Assembly (NCBI GenBank): GCA_934045075.1
Contig: OW203726.1
Coordinates: 7,524,860-7,588,859, forward strand
Length of the DNA stretch: 64,000 nt
Source of the DNA: Yponomeuta sedellus
Lineage: Eukaryota; Arthropoda; Insecta; Lepidoptera; Yponomeutidae
Direction: 5' to 3'
Below, one piece after another: positions 33,401 through 44,900 of the stretch. A program made the position numbers and the translations under genes. Position 1 is the first letter of the stretch; each line of letters begins with the position of its first letter. Under the pieces are notes generated by a model, which saw nothing but the letters and a program-made list of their open reading frames with translations, had not been told where the DNA came from and made no database searches.

Positions 33401-36400
33401 CGCAGTAAAACGTAGCCTAAGTGTTATCCAGGTTGTCAGCTAACTCCATACCAAATTTTATTATTATTATTTATATATTTATTTATTCAAAAGTTTTAAC
33501 ATGACTTGAGAAAAGATGGTGAAAGTGGAGTTTTTTCCCCGTTGCCTTTTTCGGCAGCGGCTTACATTTTACATTGAAATTCAGAAAACAGAATGTAAAT
33601 TGTTTACGTTGAAATAAATTGATTTGATTTGAGTTGCTATCTCTACTTCGTCTTAGGACAAGGTTCTATCCCATTCTGAGCACACGCAGATTATACCACT
33701 TAAGTACAACACATTCCATTTATTCTTCATTCATGTAGTTGATTTTACCAATTTTATACTTTCCAGTGCCTTGAGGATACGCTCAACCTTAAATTGAATT
33801 CAGCTTTGTTTTACCACACTGACCTTCAAGATTTAGGAGCTATTAGTTTGTCTATGTTCGTCAGACTGCCACAGCAAAATATCGGCTGAAATAATTATGT
33901 ACCAAGCTACAGAACATTGCGGGTCATTCAAAACCACTTAGACTTTTTTATTTTTCTTTTATAAATCTGCATGTCGAATTAACCTGCTATTGTTTTTTCC
34001 TATTTTGTTTTTCTTTTGTTAATAGTTAGCGCGGATGATTGAGACAGAGATGAAAAAGTATGTGTCAGTCATAAAGTCTCAGGCATATGTCCCGATAAAG
34101 CGATGCTTCTTCGGAAAGTACTTCCCATCGTCAGGTAAGATAGTATACTTACTTCTGTGACTTCGAAAATGCTTCATTATGTTAAATTTTAATGTTTTAT
34201 TTTACATTTTAGGCCTCCCTAAAAATATTTTTTTTTTGTACTAGGTTGCACCAATTCGAAGCGTATTTGGTTGTATCGATATAAAGAGTGAATTTTTTTA
34301 GTCGTTGATAAAAAAAAATAGTAATTCAAACATTTTCACAGAAGGAAAGTTCACATAAAATATAACCTAGTTTAATTCTGCTTTTCATCTTAATTCTATT
34401 CGCTCGTCTGGTGCAATATCTTTACAGATTTATTTATGAATTGCAGTACAAATTTGTTTTATGCATTATATAATTTTACTATGTTTCTGTCCACAAACCA
34501 TAATAAAGCTTTGATAGACGCATTATTCATTACAACGTTCACAGCTTACATTTCAACCTACAAACGGGTTTAATTTTTTTTTAATTATTTTTTTAACTTT
34601 TTTACAACAATTCAATATTACTTGGGCACCAAAATATAAGTAAATAAGCCAATAAAGCGAAGAGGTGTGTCAGGATCGTGGCAAGTGGCAATAACTGGTC
34701 TGTGCCTACCCCCGAATACAGCCGTGAGTCTATGTATGTATGTAAAAGTAAATATTCTACCATCCATTCCGTGTCATTGTTCAGTGGTAATAGTTTCGGC
34801 AACTAATTAAATACTTCATAAAATATACAGAAATTATTTGATTAGCAGCAAAAAACAATTATTTTGGCCAACAGAGCAAATAAATGAGCTACAACAAGTT
34901 GCCTCTCAAATGAATAAAAAAATGTCTAAATTGTATCGTCTATTTTGGTCAGCACAATAATTATTATTTGGTGAGCAAGATAAATAGTGATGCTGCAAAA
35001 CAATTACCTTGGCGGTACATCGTGCACCTTTTCTCCAGTGTCTTAAAGTCACTCCATCACTGGAGCCTGGCAGTCAGCTCTTTACGGCAGTCTCTACTTA
35101 GGGCAATTCCGTACAGCTCCTTTGGGGTTTAAACACTGGTCCACTCTTTGATTTTGCACAGCCATGAAATCTTTCCTTACCCGGCCTTATCTCTCCTTCC
35201 ACCTTGCCCCTCATAATAGTCTGCAGTTCTTGGTATCTCCTGTTTCGCAACACATGCCCTAAGTAGACTATTTTCCGATTTCTAGTACAGATGCAACAAT
35301 ATTAAAATCGGATACATAAGGTACCCGTCCCACTAGCTGCTAAAATTAATTTTACAACCAATCATACATTCAATCAGTCAGCCAGCCCGCATTTGTTCAA
35401 CGTTGGAGATAAAGGCCACTTTCCTCGGCTATCCTTATCCAGCCCCAGCCGGCAATCAGCCTTAGATCTTCAGTTCATGCTGTGCCAGTTCGTAGTCTAC
35501 AGTCGTAGTCGTGAACTTTTATTTGTACCGCTTCGACTCCCACACGATACTAAAACGTAAGTTAGATTTTGCTGGCCTATCAATGGAATAGTTGACCAAT
35601 TTATTTGATAACTGATGCTCATGCTCAATTCAGTTTTTTTCCTTCTCAATTTAGTAATTTCTGTAGACCACTTGTTGCGGCTCAGGACTTTTAACTGTTG
35701 ATCAAAACCGTATTTTTTATCAGATTTTTAAAGAGTCTAAAACTCGATTACCTATTTTCTAAAAGACACATGTTTACTTCTCAATTTAGTCATTTCTGTC
35801 GACTTCTTGTTGCGGCTCCGGACTTTTTACTGCTGATCAAAACCGTATTTTTTTAGCAGATTATAACAGTTTGAAACTCTATCACCTATTTTCTAAAAGA
35901 CACTTGTGAACATTTCAGATGAGCGGCTACTAGAATACGACATTGACGGGGTTCTGTTTGACGAACAGTCGCCCTTTCAGAGAGTGCAAATTGTGCACTC
36001 CAAAACACTGGGCAATATGTTGGTGCTAGACGACTTGCAAAGTAAGAACAGTATATTTTAGTGTTATTCCAGTCACTACTCTGTTACCTATCTAGAGCAT
36101 GTAAATATAAATGACAGCGCCCCATATTTGCCTCCTACTCACACACTATTTCGGCCTATATAAGTTCAAGCAAAAAACAAAAAGGTAACGACATATTCTG
36201 GTGGCAAATAGTACCTAGGTGTTAAGGATCACTTTCGTTCTTTAGGTAATGCTACTGAGTCATTCGGTAACCGTCCTCTCAATCTCCGAAACAAAGAGTG
36301 TAGAATGGGGAAAAAGTTCCCTCTAGCGAATCTTTCAGCACATGTTGTAATGAATATCAATTAATAACCGGTTCCGCTTGTCAATTTGCAGAATGGTTAT

Positions 36401-39400
36401 TCTATATCCCTATAAATGTGAACTCAACAATGAACTGATGAATGATGTGCAGATATTTCCCCATGGTTAAAAAGGTTACCCTAAACCTATTGTTCCATTT
36501 CAGAGCAGGAACAGAAATAGCAATTTTTATGATGCTACAATTTTATTACAGCATCAATGGATCAGGTCAAAAAGATTCAGACATTGATGGAGTCGTAGTA
36601 AGGTCCTATAGAATTCGTGGTTGGAATTCTGGGACGGCATGTAAAGGGCGCAGGTTGGAAACTGTTCATTTCATGTGGAATTTGTTATTAAAATCCTTTA
36701 TTGCAACAACTAACGTAGAATAGGCGGGCTAAACACTAATTAGTATTTTATTCTAACCAACCAATGGGTGACGAAAGAAGGTGTGAGGGTTGTGCCAAAC
36801 TGGGAAATTAACCGGATTTGTTTAGTTACAGGGAAGTTAACCCCTATTCTAAGTTCTTTGTTTCAGAGATTTGACGATGATTGTAATTGGTAAGCGGTAT
36901 TGTCTTCTAAGACGTCCGGTAAATTTTCAGATATTTCGGAGGCAGATCTAATTTACACTGAAACTCTAATGGCAAGAGGAAAGGAGAGCTATGAAGGCAA
37001 GGAAATTGTTATTTTCGGTAAGACACTTTATTAACCTTATTAACCAAAAACGTTTTAAGTACATCATCAACTCAATTGGGTTTTGCCTATGAAATTATTA
37101 ATTAAGAAATTATTTTAAATGCATGTTATATTAGGAATAACTCAGCAATTATATTATTTTCATTATAACGGGCAGAACACTTTGGCATTGTGGGCGATCA
37201 CCTTAATTAAAGCCGAATTTCGATTTGTTAATTCAACCGACATTTTTTTTCACTCTATACCGATTAGCTTAAAATTTACAGCCACTGCCTTGACACTAAT
37301 AAAGTAATAACTCCTACTCAGCTTAACCTGGACTTGACTAGACACGAAAACAAACTACTTTATGTGACTTTTGCTTGGAAATCAATATTATTTTCTCATT
37401 AAAATAATTCTAAAATATACACGCGTATGCAGTGGACGCGTACTTTTACCGTTATGGAACGGAGCGTAAGTATAAACCAGCCCTACACGTATTTGATAAC
37501 CCAATTTATTAAATACATTGCGCGCTGAAAACTTATTTCGTTTTCTCAAAGAAACTTGAAAATGTTTGTTAAGTGTCATGGACAGATATCATGGACAGAA
37601 ATGTTCTAAGTATAGGATGTATTTCTGCACAAATGTTATAAAGTGCGGTGGTAAGAAAAGTACCCTTGATTTACCAGGTACGAAAAGAAATATCGTAACA
37701 TCCTTTAAAAAGAAATATCGTAACAGAAAGTAAGGTAGTCTAGAAGGGCGTTTGTAAAATAACATCCCATATTGAAGAAGCTTTGCTAGATAAGAACTGC
37801 TGACGATGTTTACACGAATTACATCACAACTTACAACGCCATATGTTACATCATTACATGTTATTTCCTACGTTACGTGACAGTGTCATAGTTAATAATA
37901 ATAATAAATAATAAATATTCATGGACATATTACACAGATCTCGTTAGCCCTATACTAAGTACAACTAAATGACTTGTGTTATAGGTGCTAACTCGACGAT
38001 AGATTTAATACAATAAATACATAGATAACATCCAAGACCCGAGACAAACTAGAAAAGTTCGTTTTCTAGATTGATCTGGCCGGGGATCGAACCCGAGACC
38101 CTTGATTTACAGTCAGCGTGCCAAACCGCTGCGCCAACGAGGCCGTCGAGTTGTCTTTAGACTCGCGATTATTTATTAGGTAAAATGAAATTACCTTATT
38201 TCCCGACGTTACGCTTACGAGGGGGCGGAAAGCGGACTTTTGACATGGCAGTCCCTGGGCTCTGCCTACCCCTCTGGGATACAGGCGTGAGGTTATGTAT
38301 GTTACGTTTACCCAATAAATAATCGCGATTAGACCCGTTTAATATTTATCAATGTATGAGCATCGCGGGTCATTAAGAAATACCACCGGAGTCGTGTTAT
38401 GCTGCATATTCTCGTGCTTACCTACATTGCGATCTCAATGGTACATCAGTTTTAAGCTAAATAAAATAAATCCTATCACATACTCGTATGTAGCGGCCGC
38501 TCATTTATTCTCTTCGACTACTTTGTAATATAGACAAAATAACACTTAATTTAAAGCAAAAAAAAACCAAAAAAGTTTGTTCAGACCACAAAGTAGCTTA
38601 ATAAATGAACAGCCCCTTATCATGTGTAATTGTAAAGTACTTAGCGTTCATCGGGTGATCTCGGGCGCTACTTCTACTAACTGTATGGACTCGTCCGATT
38701 TATCCTACTCCGAACTGTCAAATACATACATAATTATGGTAGGTTAGGATTAGGTAACTTTTCACGTATAGGAATACTGAATTTTGCACACAGGAATCTG
38801 TGTGCAAAAATTAAATATCTATTGTACTTTGTCGTACAATTATATCAGTCACGTATCAGATATCGACTGAAATGCGATATGCACTATGAATGATACGCCT
38901 CGTAACGATATGAGGAGTATCTTACTAAGTAAGACGTGAAGTATACCTACGTGAAAAATTACATAATTGAGGCGGAAACCGTTAAAATGTATAACTCAAT
39001 ACAGTGAACAGTTACGGAATAGGAAAGCTGGGCGCACTAGATAGGGGCGAATCGCTACCTATACGTAGTTACAATACCTAAACTAACATGACTTGTAGTT
39101 TTTCGCCCGGGGGCCGCGACTCGCCCTCCGTCGACGCATCCCAACATGTATTCAGAGCATTGAATGTTTTCAAGGTGGTGGCGATGGGGCACTGTTATAT
39201 GAATTGCTCAAGGAGAAACCAAAATTCGTGTGGATGTTGGAAATAGATGAGCTAGTAATGAAAGCATGCAACAAGTACCTGAGATCCGTGTGCGGAGATG
39301 TGCTTGAGAGAAGAAAGGCGCCAAATTTCGAAGTAAATCCAAACAAAACATTAGTATTTGTTTTTCTTACGTTTTAGATCCGATTGCCTTTTCTTCTTTT

Positions 39401-41342
39401 TTTTACTTTCAAGCTAATAATCTCTGCATTGTTTAGTAACCCTTTCCTACTTGCACTGGCCTCCGCAGTTGCACCACTAATTCTTGAACACTAACTCGGG
39501 TTAAAGAATACTAACCTAACCTGTGTTTCATTAGTTAAATACTCACCCTACACTAAGTGACCCACACATTTTGTAATAGATACTTATGGGCGTAGTTTGT
39601 TGCACATTGAAGTACTATCTGTAACATCTTATCAACATTGCTTGAATTTTTTTAAATTACAAAGGAATCTCTAACTTCGAATCTACACTAGCCTGCAAAA
39701 CTAAGTATCACACTTAAAATTGCGATAACTTTTTAAGTGCACAAGATATACTTTCAAAATAAAAAGGACTCGAAAAAGAGTTTAAATTAGTTTAGGTATT
39801 AAATCTCCAGAGTAGGTAACCTTCTTTCAAAACGTGGCAGAAAAAACCTCAATTGTTTTGGCTACTTTAGGATAAAACGAAATTAAAACTGAAGTACTTA
39901 GTTCTGCAGGTCAGTGTATTTTGCCAAAGAATAGCGCTATCTAGCCGGCCTATGTTTCAGATAATCGTTGAGGACTGCATGCTCACGGTCAATAAGTTCA
40001 TAAAGGACGGCACCAAGGTTGACTACATTTTCGGGGATCTGACAGACATCCCCATCTCGGACGGTGAGACGGGGAGTGAACTGTGGCAGTTCATGATCAC
40101 CATCCTGCAGTCCGCTTTCAAGATTCTAAAGCCTGGCGGCAAGTTTATGACACACGTAAGAGACGATGTACTTACGAACATATGACTCGTTGTAAATATG
40201 CAATAGGAAGCGCTTGTGGCCTAGCGGAACAGTGATTGGAATCATTCACTTGAGTTAGCAACAACGGGCGCGGTCAGGTGCAGGATTGGTGACCGCTCAG
40301 TGACTACTGCTAGTGTCGTTTTTCCGAGCGCTTCCGTGCTTCGCAAGGCACGTTAAGCCGTTGGTGGCGGCTGTCATGTAATGGCAGTCGTTAAGCCATG
40401 TCAGAGGCCTTATGGGAGGCTTGATAACTTCTGACAGTAAGGCCCTCCAGTGTCTTACAGTCCTCCACCAACCCGGACTTGGCCCCCGTGGTGGAGTATG
40501 GTCTAACCTTCCTGTGATTTATGAGACCCGTACCCAAGCAGTGGGGACATACAAGGGTTGATGTCGTATCGTAAGCTCTGTATAGCAGACGAAACCTAGT
40601 AGGACTCTTCAGACAAAAAAATCAAACAAGTGAAACTCTTCAGACAAAAAATCAAACAAGTGAAACCTAGTAGGACTCTTCCGAAAAAAAATCAAGCAAG
40701 TGAATCCGGACTTCTGTTTAGTAATTTTTAATAGTTTGTTGCAGTGTGTCCTGTTATGTGCTTAACTATGATTCTTACTTCCGAAAGTTATAGTTCGAAA
40801 AAATTGTTTAATTCGATTAATAACAAAATTATACTCTAAAACTTTCGTAAGCACTACATATTATTAACTTAATACCGGATTCAAATTCCTATTCGATTTT
40901 TGTCGGCAGAGTCTACCAGCCTGGGTAGTACGATGACGATAGTCGCGCGGTTTGAATGTCAAATTCTCACATTTTAACGCCACAAAACGCGTGACTCGTG
41001 GCATCATACTACCCTGGCAGGTTTCTAGTTGATTCTGACATATTGCATGCCTGATGATCTGGAAGAGAATGTTTTTAAATTTAAACAACGTCGAGGAAGA
41101 GGTCAGTTCCGCACAATTCAAAGTCACTGTCGTCTCTGTTAAAACTCTATTTTACCTCTGATATTGGTTACCAGGGTAACGGCGCCACGTGCCCTGAATC
41201 GCTTGAGCTGTACGAGCAAGAGCTGGCCAAGCTGAAGCCTCCTGTTGAGTTCACCAAGAGCAAGGCTTTCGTGCCTTCCTTCCTCGAGGACTGGATCTTC
41301 TACCAGATATCCTTCAGCACCACCGACCAGGGAGATGCTTAA
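24469..41342 (+). CDS. Sms: Spermine synthase
   Basis: Eight exons join in frame: 24469-24750, 30339-30408, 34030-34134, 35919-36041, 36931-37017, 39175-39332, 39961-40155 and 41175-41342. They give about 395 residues. The enzyme transfers an aminopropyl group from decarboxylated S-adenosylmethionine to spermidine in the cytosol. The N-terminal domain (exon 1) is the AdoMet-decarboxylase-like dimerisation module. The catalytic part shows RLLEYDIDGVLFDEQSPFQ, VHSKTLGNMLVLDDLQ, the nucleotide-binding GGGDGALLYELLKE, VWMLEIDELVM, and the catalytic loop DYIFGDLTDIPIS. The C-terminus is VPSFLEDWIFYQIS, and the pattern matches spermine and not spermidine synthase. The exon 2/3 junction is the least certain. 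I prefer donor 30408 with acceptor 34029; 30392 with 34025 also keeps the frame. The 5' flank is interrupted by a LINE and intron 1 by a Merlin transposon. Confidence 0.93.
26008..27055 (+). pseudogene. Merlin (ISXO2-like) transposase, broken
   Basis: Three pieces follow one another on the plus strand. An N-terminal piece from ATG 26008 (MDPLQFLRAENYRLWEF) closes at about 26160. A zinc-ribbon/HTH-like piece in a second frame (about 26135-26374, YRWRCWRCSRDR and VTQVAKDCKVTKKTVI) ends at a TAG at 26375-26377. The DDE domain continues in that same frame to 27055. The catalytic signature is clear: DIVEVDETHLYTRKYHRGR, YIMSDMHRAYTGI and VKVHTNNIERLWLKLK. One frameshift and one in-frame stop separate this copy from an intact gene, so it is probably inactive but young. 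Confidence 0.85.
27065..27334 (+). mobile_element. Mariner deletion derivative nested in the Merlin element
   Basis: About 270 bp bounded by TA (27063-27064 and 27335-27336), with imperfect inverted ends sharing cactcagaaagt. The plus strand at about 27155-27272 reads as the C-terminus of a mariner-type transposase (FENWFRRMKLCIEADGEFF), with one internal stop. The catalytic domain is gone. Confidence 0.7.
28280..28543. mobile_element. MITE with 35-bp inverted ends nested in the Merlin element
   Basis: The ends tacaaggtgttyacgaataa are inverted at 28280 and 28543 and match over about 35 bp. The interior is AT-rich and non-coding. It interrupts the right arm of the Merlin transposon, so it is younger. 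The flanking TA suggests a Tc1/mariner-type source. Confidence 0.7.
28874..29580 (+). other. Sms intron 1 sequence, nothing recognised
   Basis: AT-rich intronic DNA between the Merlin element and the next SINE. No coding or repeat signal could be named. Confidence 0.4.
29581..29820. mobile_element. Diverged tRNA-derived SINE, inverted head plus forward tail
   Basis: The same SINE family as at 396-787. The minus-strand head and leader (29581-29760) are followed by a plus-strand tail (about 29785-29820, ccttagcacgggttagtgca). The B box is present. It is more diverged than the other copies and no clear target duplication is visible. Confidence 0.7.
29930..30130 (+). mobile_element. 3' end of a LINE
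   Basis: Contains ggttgtctggaagaaattgc, then aataaggccgccaattgtac, and ends in a short ttatctta repeat. This layout is a LINE 3' UTR type common in Lepidoptera. A relative lies at 52240-52445. Only the 3' end is present. Confidence 0.6.
30368..30505 (+). repeat. Tandem duplication across the Sms exon 2 splice donor
   Basis: A 60-68 bp unit (ggctaaatatttc ... tacgaaaccggaagtacgtcat) at about 30368-30427 is repeated at 30428-30487, with a further partial copy to about 30505. Each copy carries the donor-like ggaa/gtacgt, at 30408/30409, 30476/30477 and 30493/30494. Only the first keeps the Sms reading frame without a stop; the second unit reads into TAG at about 30459-30461. Confidence 0.8.
30506..31140 (+). 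other. Sms intron 2, nothing recognised
   Basis: AT-rich intronic sequence. A short plus-strand frame at 30484-30714 has no recognisable domain and overlaps the duplicated donor region. Confidence 0.35.
31550..31800 (+). mobile_element. SINE/LINE-tail repeat ending 'gggctatgtccaacagtggact'
   Basis: The stretch begins near cggcttaaaaattagcatcaac and ends in sequence that encodes GYVQQWT on the plus strand, the C-terminal tail of RTE-type ORF2. Minus-strand relatives lie at 55562-55815 and 61693-61775. It is probably a SINE that borrowed an RTE 3' end for mobilisation. Confidence 0.6.
32744..32796. repeat. Short near-perfect palindrome
   Basis: Arms of about 26 bp (cgccac.ctaatataagctactcga and its complement) meet with almost no loop at about 32770. 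It lies in Sms intron 2 next to a 'CTAGCTGGTGCCCGCGA' fragment. Confidence 0.75.
32981..33128 (+). mobile_element. Complete 148-bp tRNA-derived SINE with target duplication
   Basis: The unit starts cgcccattggctcaattggt (A-box region), has the B box GGTTCGAATCC, and ends ttagtgcattaaaaataaaa plus atagtgt. The 13-bp direct repeat aagtaacaaaagt at 32968-32980 and 33129-33141 defines both ends exactly. This is the minimal form of the family seen as inverted dimers elsewhere. Positions matching the anticodon loop lack T33, so it is not a functional tRNA. Confidence 0.92.
33343..33640 (+). repeat. CTAGCTGTGCCCCGCGA repeat and LINE 3'-end fragment
   Basis: About 33343-33440 is a copy of the CTAGCT-family repeat, antiparallel to 61190-61400. 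About 33445-33640 ends in caataaattgatttgatttg-like sequence, which looks like a LINE 3' end. Both are non-coding and lie in Sms intron 2. Confidence 0.5.
34640..34750 (+). mobile_element. LINE 3'-end fragment
   Basis: The plus strand reads EVCQDRGKWQ followed by a tail rich in atgtatgta. It is related to the fragment at 895-945 and to the tail at 38195-38310. Only the extreme 3' end of the LINE is present, in Sms intron 3. Confidence 0.5.
35070..35290 (-). mobile_element. C-terminal fragment of a LINE ORF2
   Basis: The minus strand reads YLGHVLRNRRYQELQTIMRG followed by KVEGEIRPGKERFHGC. This matches the post-RT end of non-LTR retrotransposon polyproteins (usual form YLGH..RN..Y.LL..I..GK..GKR..GR). 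The fragment lies in Sms intron 3 (34135-35918), the rest of which shows nothing else I recognise. Confidence 0.65.
36042..36930 (+). other. Sms intron 4, nothing recognised
   Basis: Intronic DNA between donor 36042 and acceptor 36930. Plus-strand frames here have no domain and no splice logic. Confidence 0.4.
37890..38155 (-). mobile_element. tRNA-derived SINE in Sms intron 5
   Basis: On the minus strand the head at about 38150-38080 has an A-box-like ttggcgcagcggtttggc and a B box GGGTTCGATCCCC. An AT-rich body and tail run toward 37890. Downstream, 38195-38310 is a LINE-tail-like stretch (tctgcctacccctctgggat). The remainder of intron 5 (37018-39174) shows nothing I can name. Confidence 0.65.
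40207..40565 (+). mobile_element. 5S-rRNA-like SINE, full copy
   Basis: The 5' part (about 40250-40315) resembles the 3' half of 5S rRNA: gttagcaacaacgggcgcgg then tgcaggattggtgaccgct, compared with the 5S pattern AAGCA.CG.CGGGCG.GGT.AGTACTTGGATGGGTGACCGC. The body follows, and the tail ends in gcagtggggacatacaaggg. A second full copy lies at 50465-50795 (-), and tail-only pieces at 58050-58140 (-) and 63205-63320 (-). It lies in Sms intron 7. Confidence 0.65.
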
Positions 41343-41590
41343 CAACACCCCCACACCAAAGATACAAGTTCCTCTGATTCAATCAGCAACCATATTAGTC
41401 ACACATATGCCATATTTTTAGTCTATAATTACCAGCCAATCCGCAAGATGGGGCGTGGTTTTAAACCAAAGCTGTATGTAGGTGCAAAACTAACTGTAGC
41501 GTATTTAAGTTTTCAGTTAGGATGTAGTTGTAATTCATATGCCTCTTTAGTATTATTAGATTTGTTCCTAAGCGCATTGTTGAACTCTAT

Positions 41591-41596
41591 AATAAA
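41591..41596 (+). promoter_or_regulatory. Poly(A) signal of Sms
   Basis: AATAAA about 250 bases after the Sms stop codon. The convergent Chmp1 stop is at 41918, so the two genes' 3' ends are separated by about 300 bases or less. Confidence 0.6.
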
Positions 41597-41917
41597 GTCT
41601 TTTGTTTGTTTCTCGACTTGTATCAAGATAAATAAAAGTAATTCGAATTTAAACCTATTTTCAATTAAAAGACCAGTTACAATTAAAAAGGCTTTGATAC
41701 CATGTAAATAAATCTACATTACAAAATGGAAACAAAATAAAAATATTCTTACTTACAAAAATCATCAACCTCTCCAAGCCTTATTTCGTCACGGTACTGT
41801 AGTAGCAATACTAAAAGGTCTTACATACCTAATAATTTGTGAAAAACAAAGCAAAATGAATTTACATTGTATACATAATATATAATGTTACCTTAATTAT
41901 ATATACTATAGAATCAT

Positions 41918-44900
41918 TTATTCGGCTTGTCGTAATCGCGCCAGCCGCTGCGTAAGGTCGTCCGGTTCCTGGGACACAACTGAGCTGGTGCCAACTGACG
42001 TGCTGGGAACTCCCGAAGGCAACTCCATGTTTAGCTCCAAGCTGAAAAGACACGGGTAAAAAATATTTGGCAAGTTACACCAGCTAGGGAAGCACTAGGT
42101 CAAGATAAAAGTTTTATCCCTTGATAGAGTATCGTCATCTCGCTTGACGCAGTGAAATTATACCAAGATGGTGGCGCTAGCCGATAATGGGATACAACAT
42201 TTATCGTGAAGTTTGTTTCTGTGAATTGTTTGTTTATCGTTTCTTTGCCAATGTTTTAAATAGGCGTGCGTGTGGTTACTTATGTTTTTAATTGTTGGCA
42301 ACAATAAACGAGCTGTCTCATATCCGAGCAGGCGTTGGGTCACATAAAAAACGCGACGCGTCGTAGGGCTCGCGTCCTCGCACCGTCTTATGTATGTGGG
42401 TTAGCCCATAGGCTATAGCTTCAGTACTTTTGTATAAAAGTTAATTAAACGACGCCGCGTCTTTTTCGCACCCTCATATCACGTCCTTCTCATGCGCTTC
42501 CCGTCTTGATTGCCGGTTTGAATTTAAACTTTTACTTGAATTATCTCAACAATTTCATGCCTATCGCCTAATCATTCTGTACTAGTCTATTGCTTTATTT
42601 CATCACTTTGTTTTAACTTATGTATGGTCCTTAATACACGGACACAGCCATGACCAATAAAAAAAAATGGTCCATAAACTTACATTTTACCAGACTGTGA
42701 CGAATCCTAAAGGGTATGTATGTACCTACGTCCGATTCTATGACCCCAATCACTCCTTAACCAATCGTCAGATCTAAACAAATAATTTTTGATTGAGATC
42801 TTTTTTCTCGAAATATGACGATCGGTTCGTCGTATTTAAGGGAGTTTGATAGGCTATGTTGAACCAGCAGAAATCAAGCGGAAATGTATAAAACACAAAA
42901 AATATAAATTGAATAAAAAACCGACAGCAGCACATTAGCTAAACGGCAGGTTGGTTCCGCATGCTGTCGTTAATGCTCTGCAGTCTGGTCTTTATTTATT
43001 TTGGTAATACCAAAAGTAATAGCTGCAGTTTGGCAAGAAGGAAAAATAATATATCATACCCAGCCTCGTCGGCGACCTGCTGCAACAGTGTCTCCACATC
43101 ACCCTGTGGCACTGTGGTAGTTGTAGTCTGGGACATTGCATTCTCCATGTACGAAGACTGGACATCCAAGTCTTCAAATTGACTTTCAAACTTGTCCATA
43201 AGTGTGGATATCTTCTCTAGGTTCATGGATTTCATAGCTGCATCCATTGCCTTCACTACTCCTGCCATTGAGGTTGTGACCTAACAACGACAAAGGTATT
43301 GTTATGTAGGTGGCGCAGCGGTAGCGCATCTGCCTACCATGCCAGAGGTCCCGGGTTCGAACCTCGGCTGGGGACAAAGAAATAAGCCCATGTCTTGGAT
43401 GTTTACATGTTTGTAATGTCGTTCTTTCTGATTCCCACGACACAGGGTATCCAGTATGGGGCCAGAAGCAATGTATGTAACTGTTATGTTATGTTGATGG
43501 GATGACTTATACGGCGTCTAGAGGCACCTTCACCAATTCTATTATAGGTGAAGGGACCACTCGGCCAGTGCCTGGAACATTGTTGTTTATATGGAGTAGG
43601 CTTCATCAGCACCTATACCATCCGGACAGCTTTTCGATCTAGCCCGCAGGAAAAAAAATTCAATACGTGCGGAGCAACCAAGCGGGTTTCCTCACAATGG
43701 TTTCCTTCACTGTGAGTGTATGGTATTGCTACTACTTTGCAGATGTACGTAACAAAAACGGTACAGTTCCAACAAAAATAGAAGCTTCTGAAATTTTATC
43801 GAGCCAGTTCGCTGCGCTACGGAAATGCGGACTACATGTTTTTACCAAACATCAATCTTTATTTTGTAGACTTTTAGTCCGGATCTACTTACGGGTGTTG
43901 TTATATCGGAAAAGTCCGACCAGGTTTCCGATATCGGATAATCGGAGCGAAACATGGTCGGACTTTTCCGATATAACAACACCCGTAAGTAGATCCGGAC
44001 TAAAAGTCTACAATGTGTTGTGCTTACGAAAGTTTTAGTTCAAAAATCAATCTTTATAATGTAATCTTTTCGAAAATATCTCAACTACTAAAGTTATGAG
44101 TAGAGCTTAAGAAAGTTTAACTTGGATTAATTAAATTTGGCAGGGGGACCTCAAGAGGCATATTAAAGATACATTAACTTTGTAGGTCTCATGATTTTGA
44201 CTGGTCTCCCAATGACTGAAAATCTATGTGACTATTATACGACAGAATCCCCTGTTCTGTCGTATAATCGTCACAAAGTCGTTTTTGTCGTATGCTTTTG
44301 CATCGGACAAACGTTATCAAGGCTTACACACCAGCTTATATCTACGCAAAACACGTCTTTATGACTCTTACACGACGTATATTTTATTACCAAATTTCAT
44401 AAATATTACTTTTATGGTTGTCGCAAAGGTGCCCTTCTAGTGAGCAGGCATGCAGCGGTGACTAATGAATGTTGACGAAGCAAAAGATGTCTATGGAGTT
44501 TTTGTTTGTTAGAGGTAATGAATGAATATTTTACCTTTCTTGTAGTTAAAGCCGTTTGTACTCTACTGGATACCGCATCAACACGTGCCGACATTCTAAG
44601 ATAGTTCAATGCCTGATTCTTCTGTCGTATCGCATTCTCGGCGTGTATACGGGCGCCCTCCATGTTACCTTTCTGTATTGCCTTCTTCGCTTTCTCCTTC
44701 TCCATTTTCTCTTCTTTCTCGCATTTCTTTGAATTTCTCTCCAACTCTTTGACAGCAAATTTTAAATTGAATAGATGCTCTGGTTTTTTCGTTGAGGAAA
44801 TAATGTTCCATCGAAATAAGGAAAGGAATTACCAGATCAGTAAGTAAAACTTGCTCTATACTAAGCGTTTGAATGACAATCACATTCAATTTAGATTCGG

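Noticed and set aside
34026..34134. Alternative Sms exon 3 acceptor at 34025 with donor 30392
   Set aside because: It keeps the frame but needs the weak donor aaaaaa/gtctac. The pair 30408/34029 uses a much better donor, so it is preferred, though not excluded.
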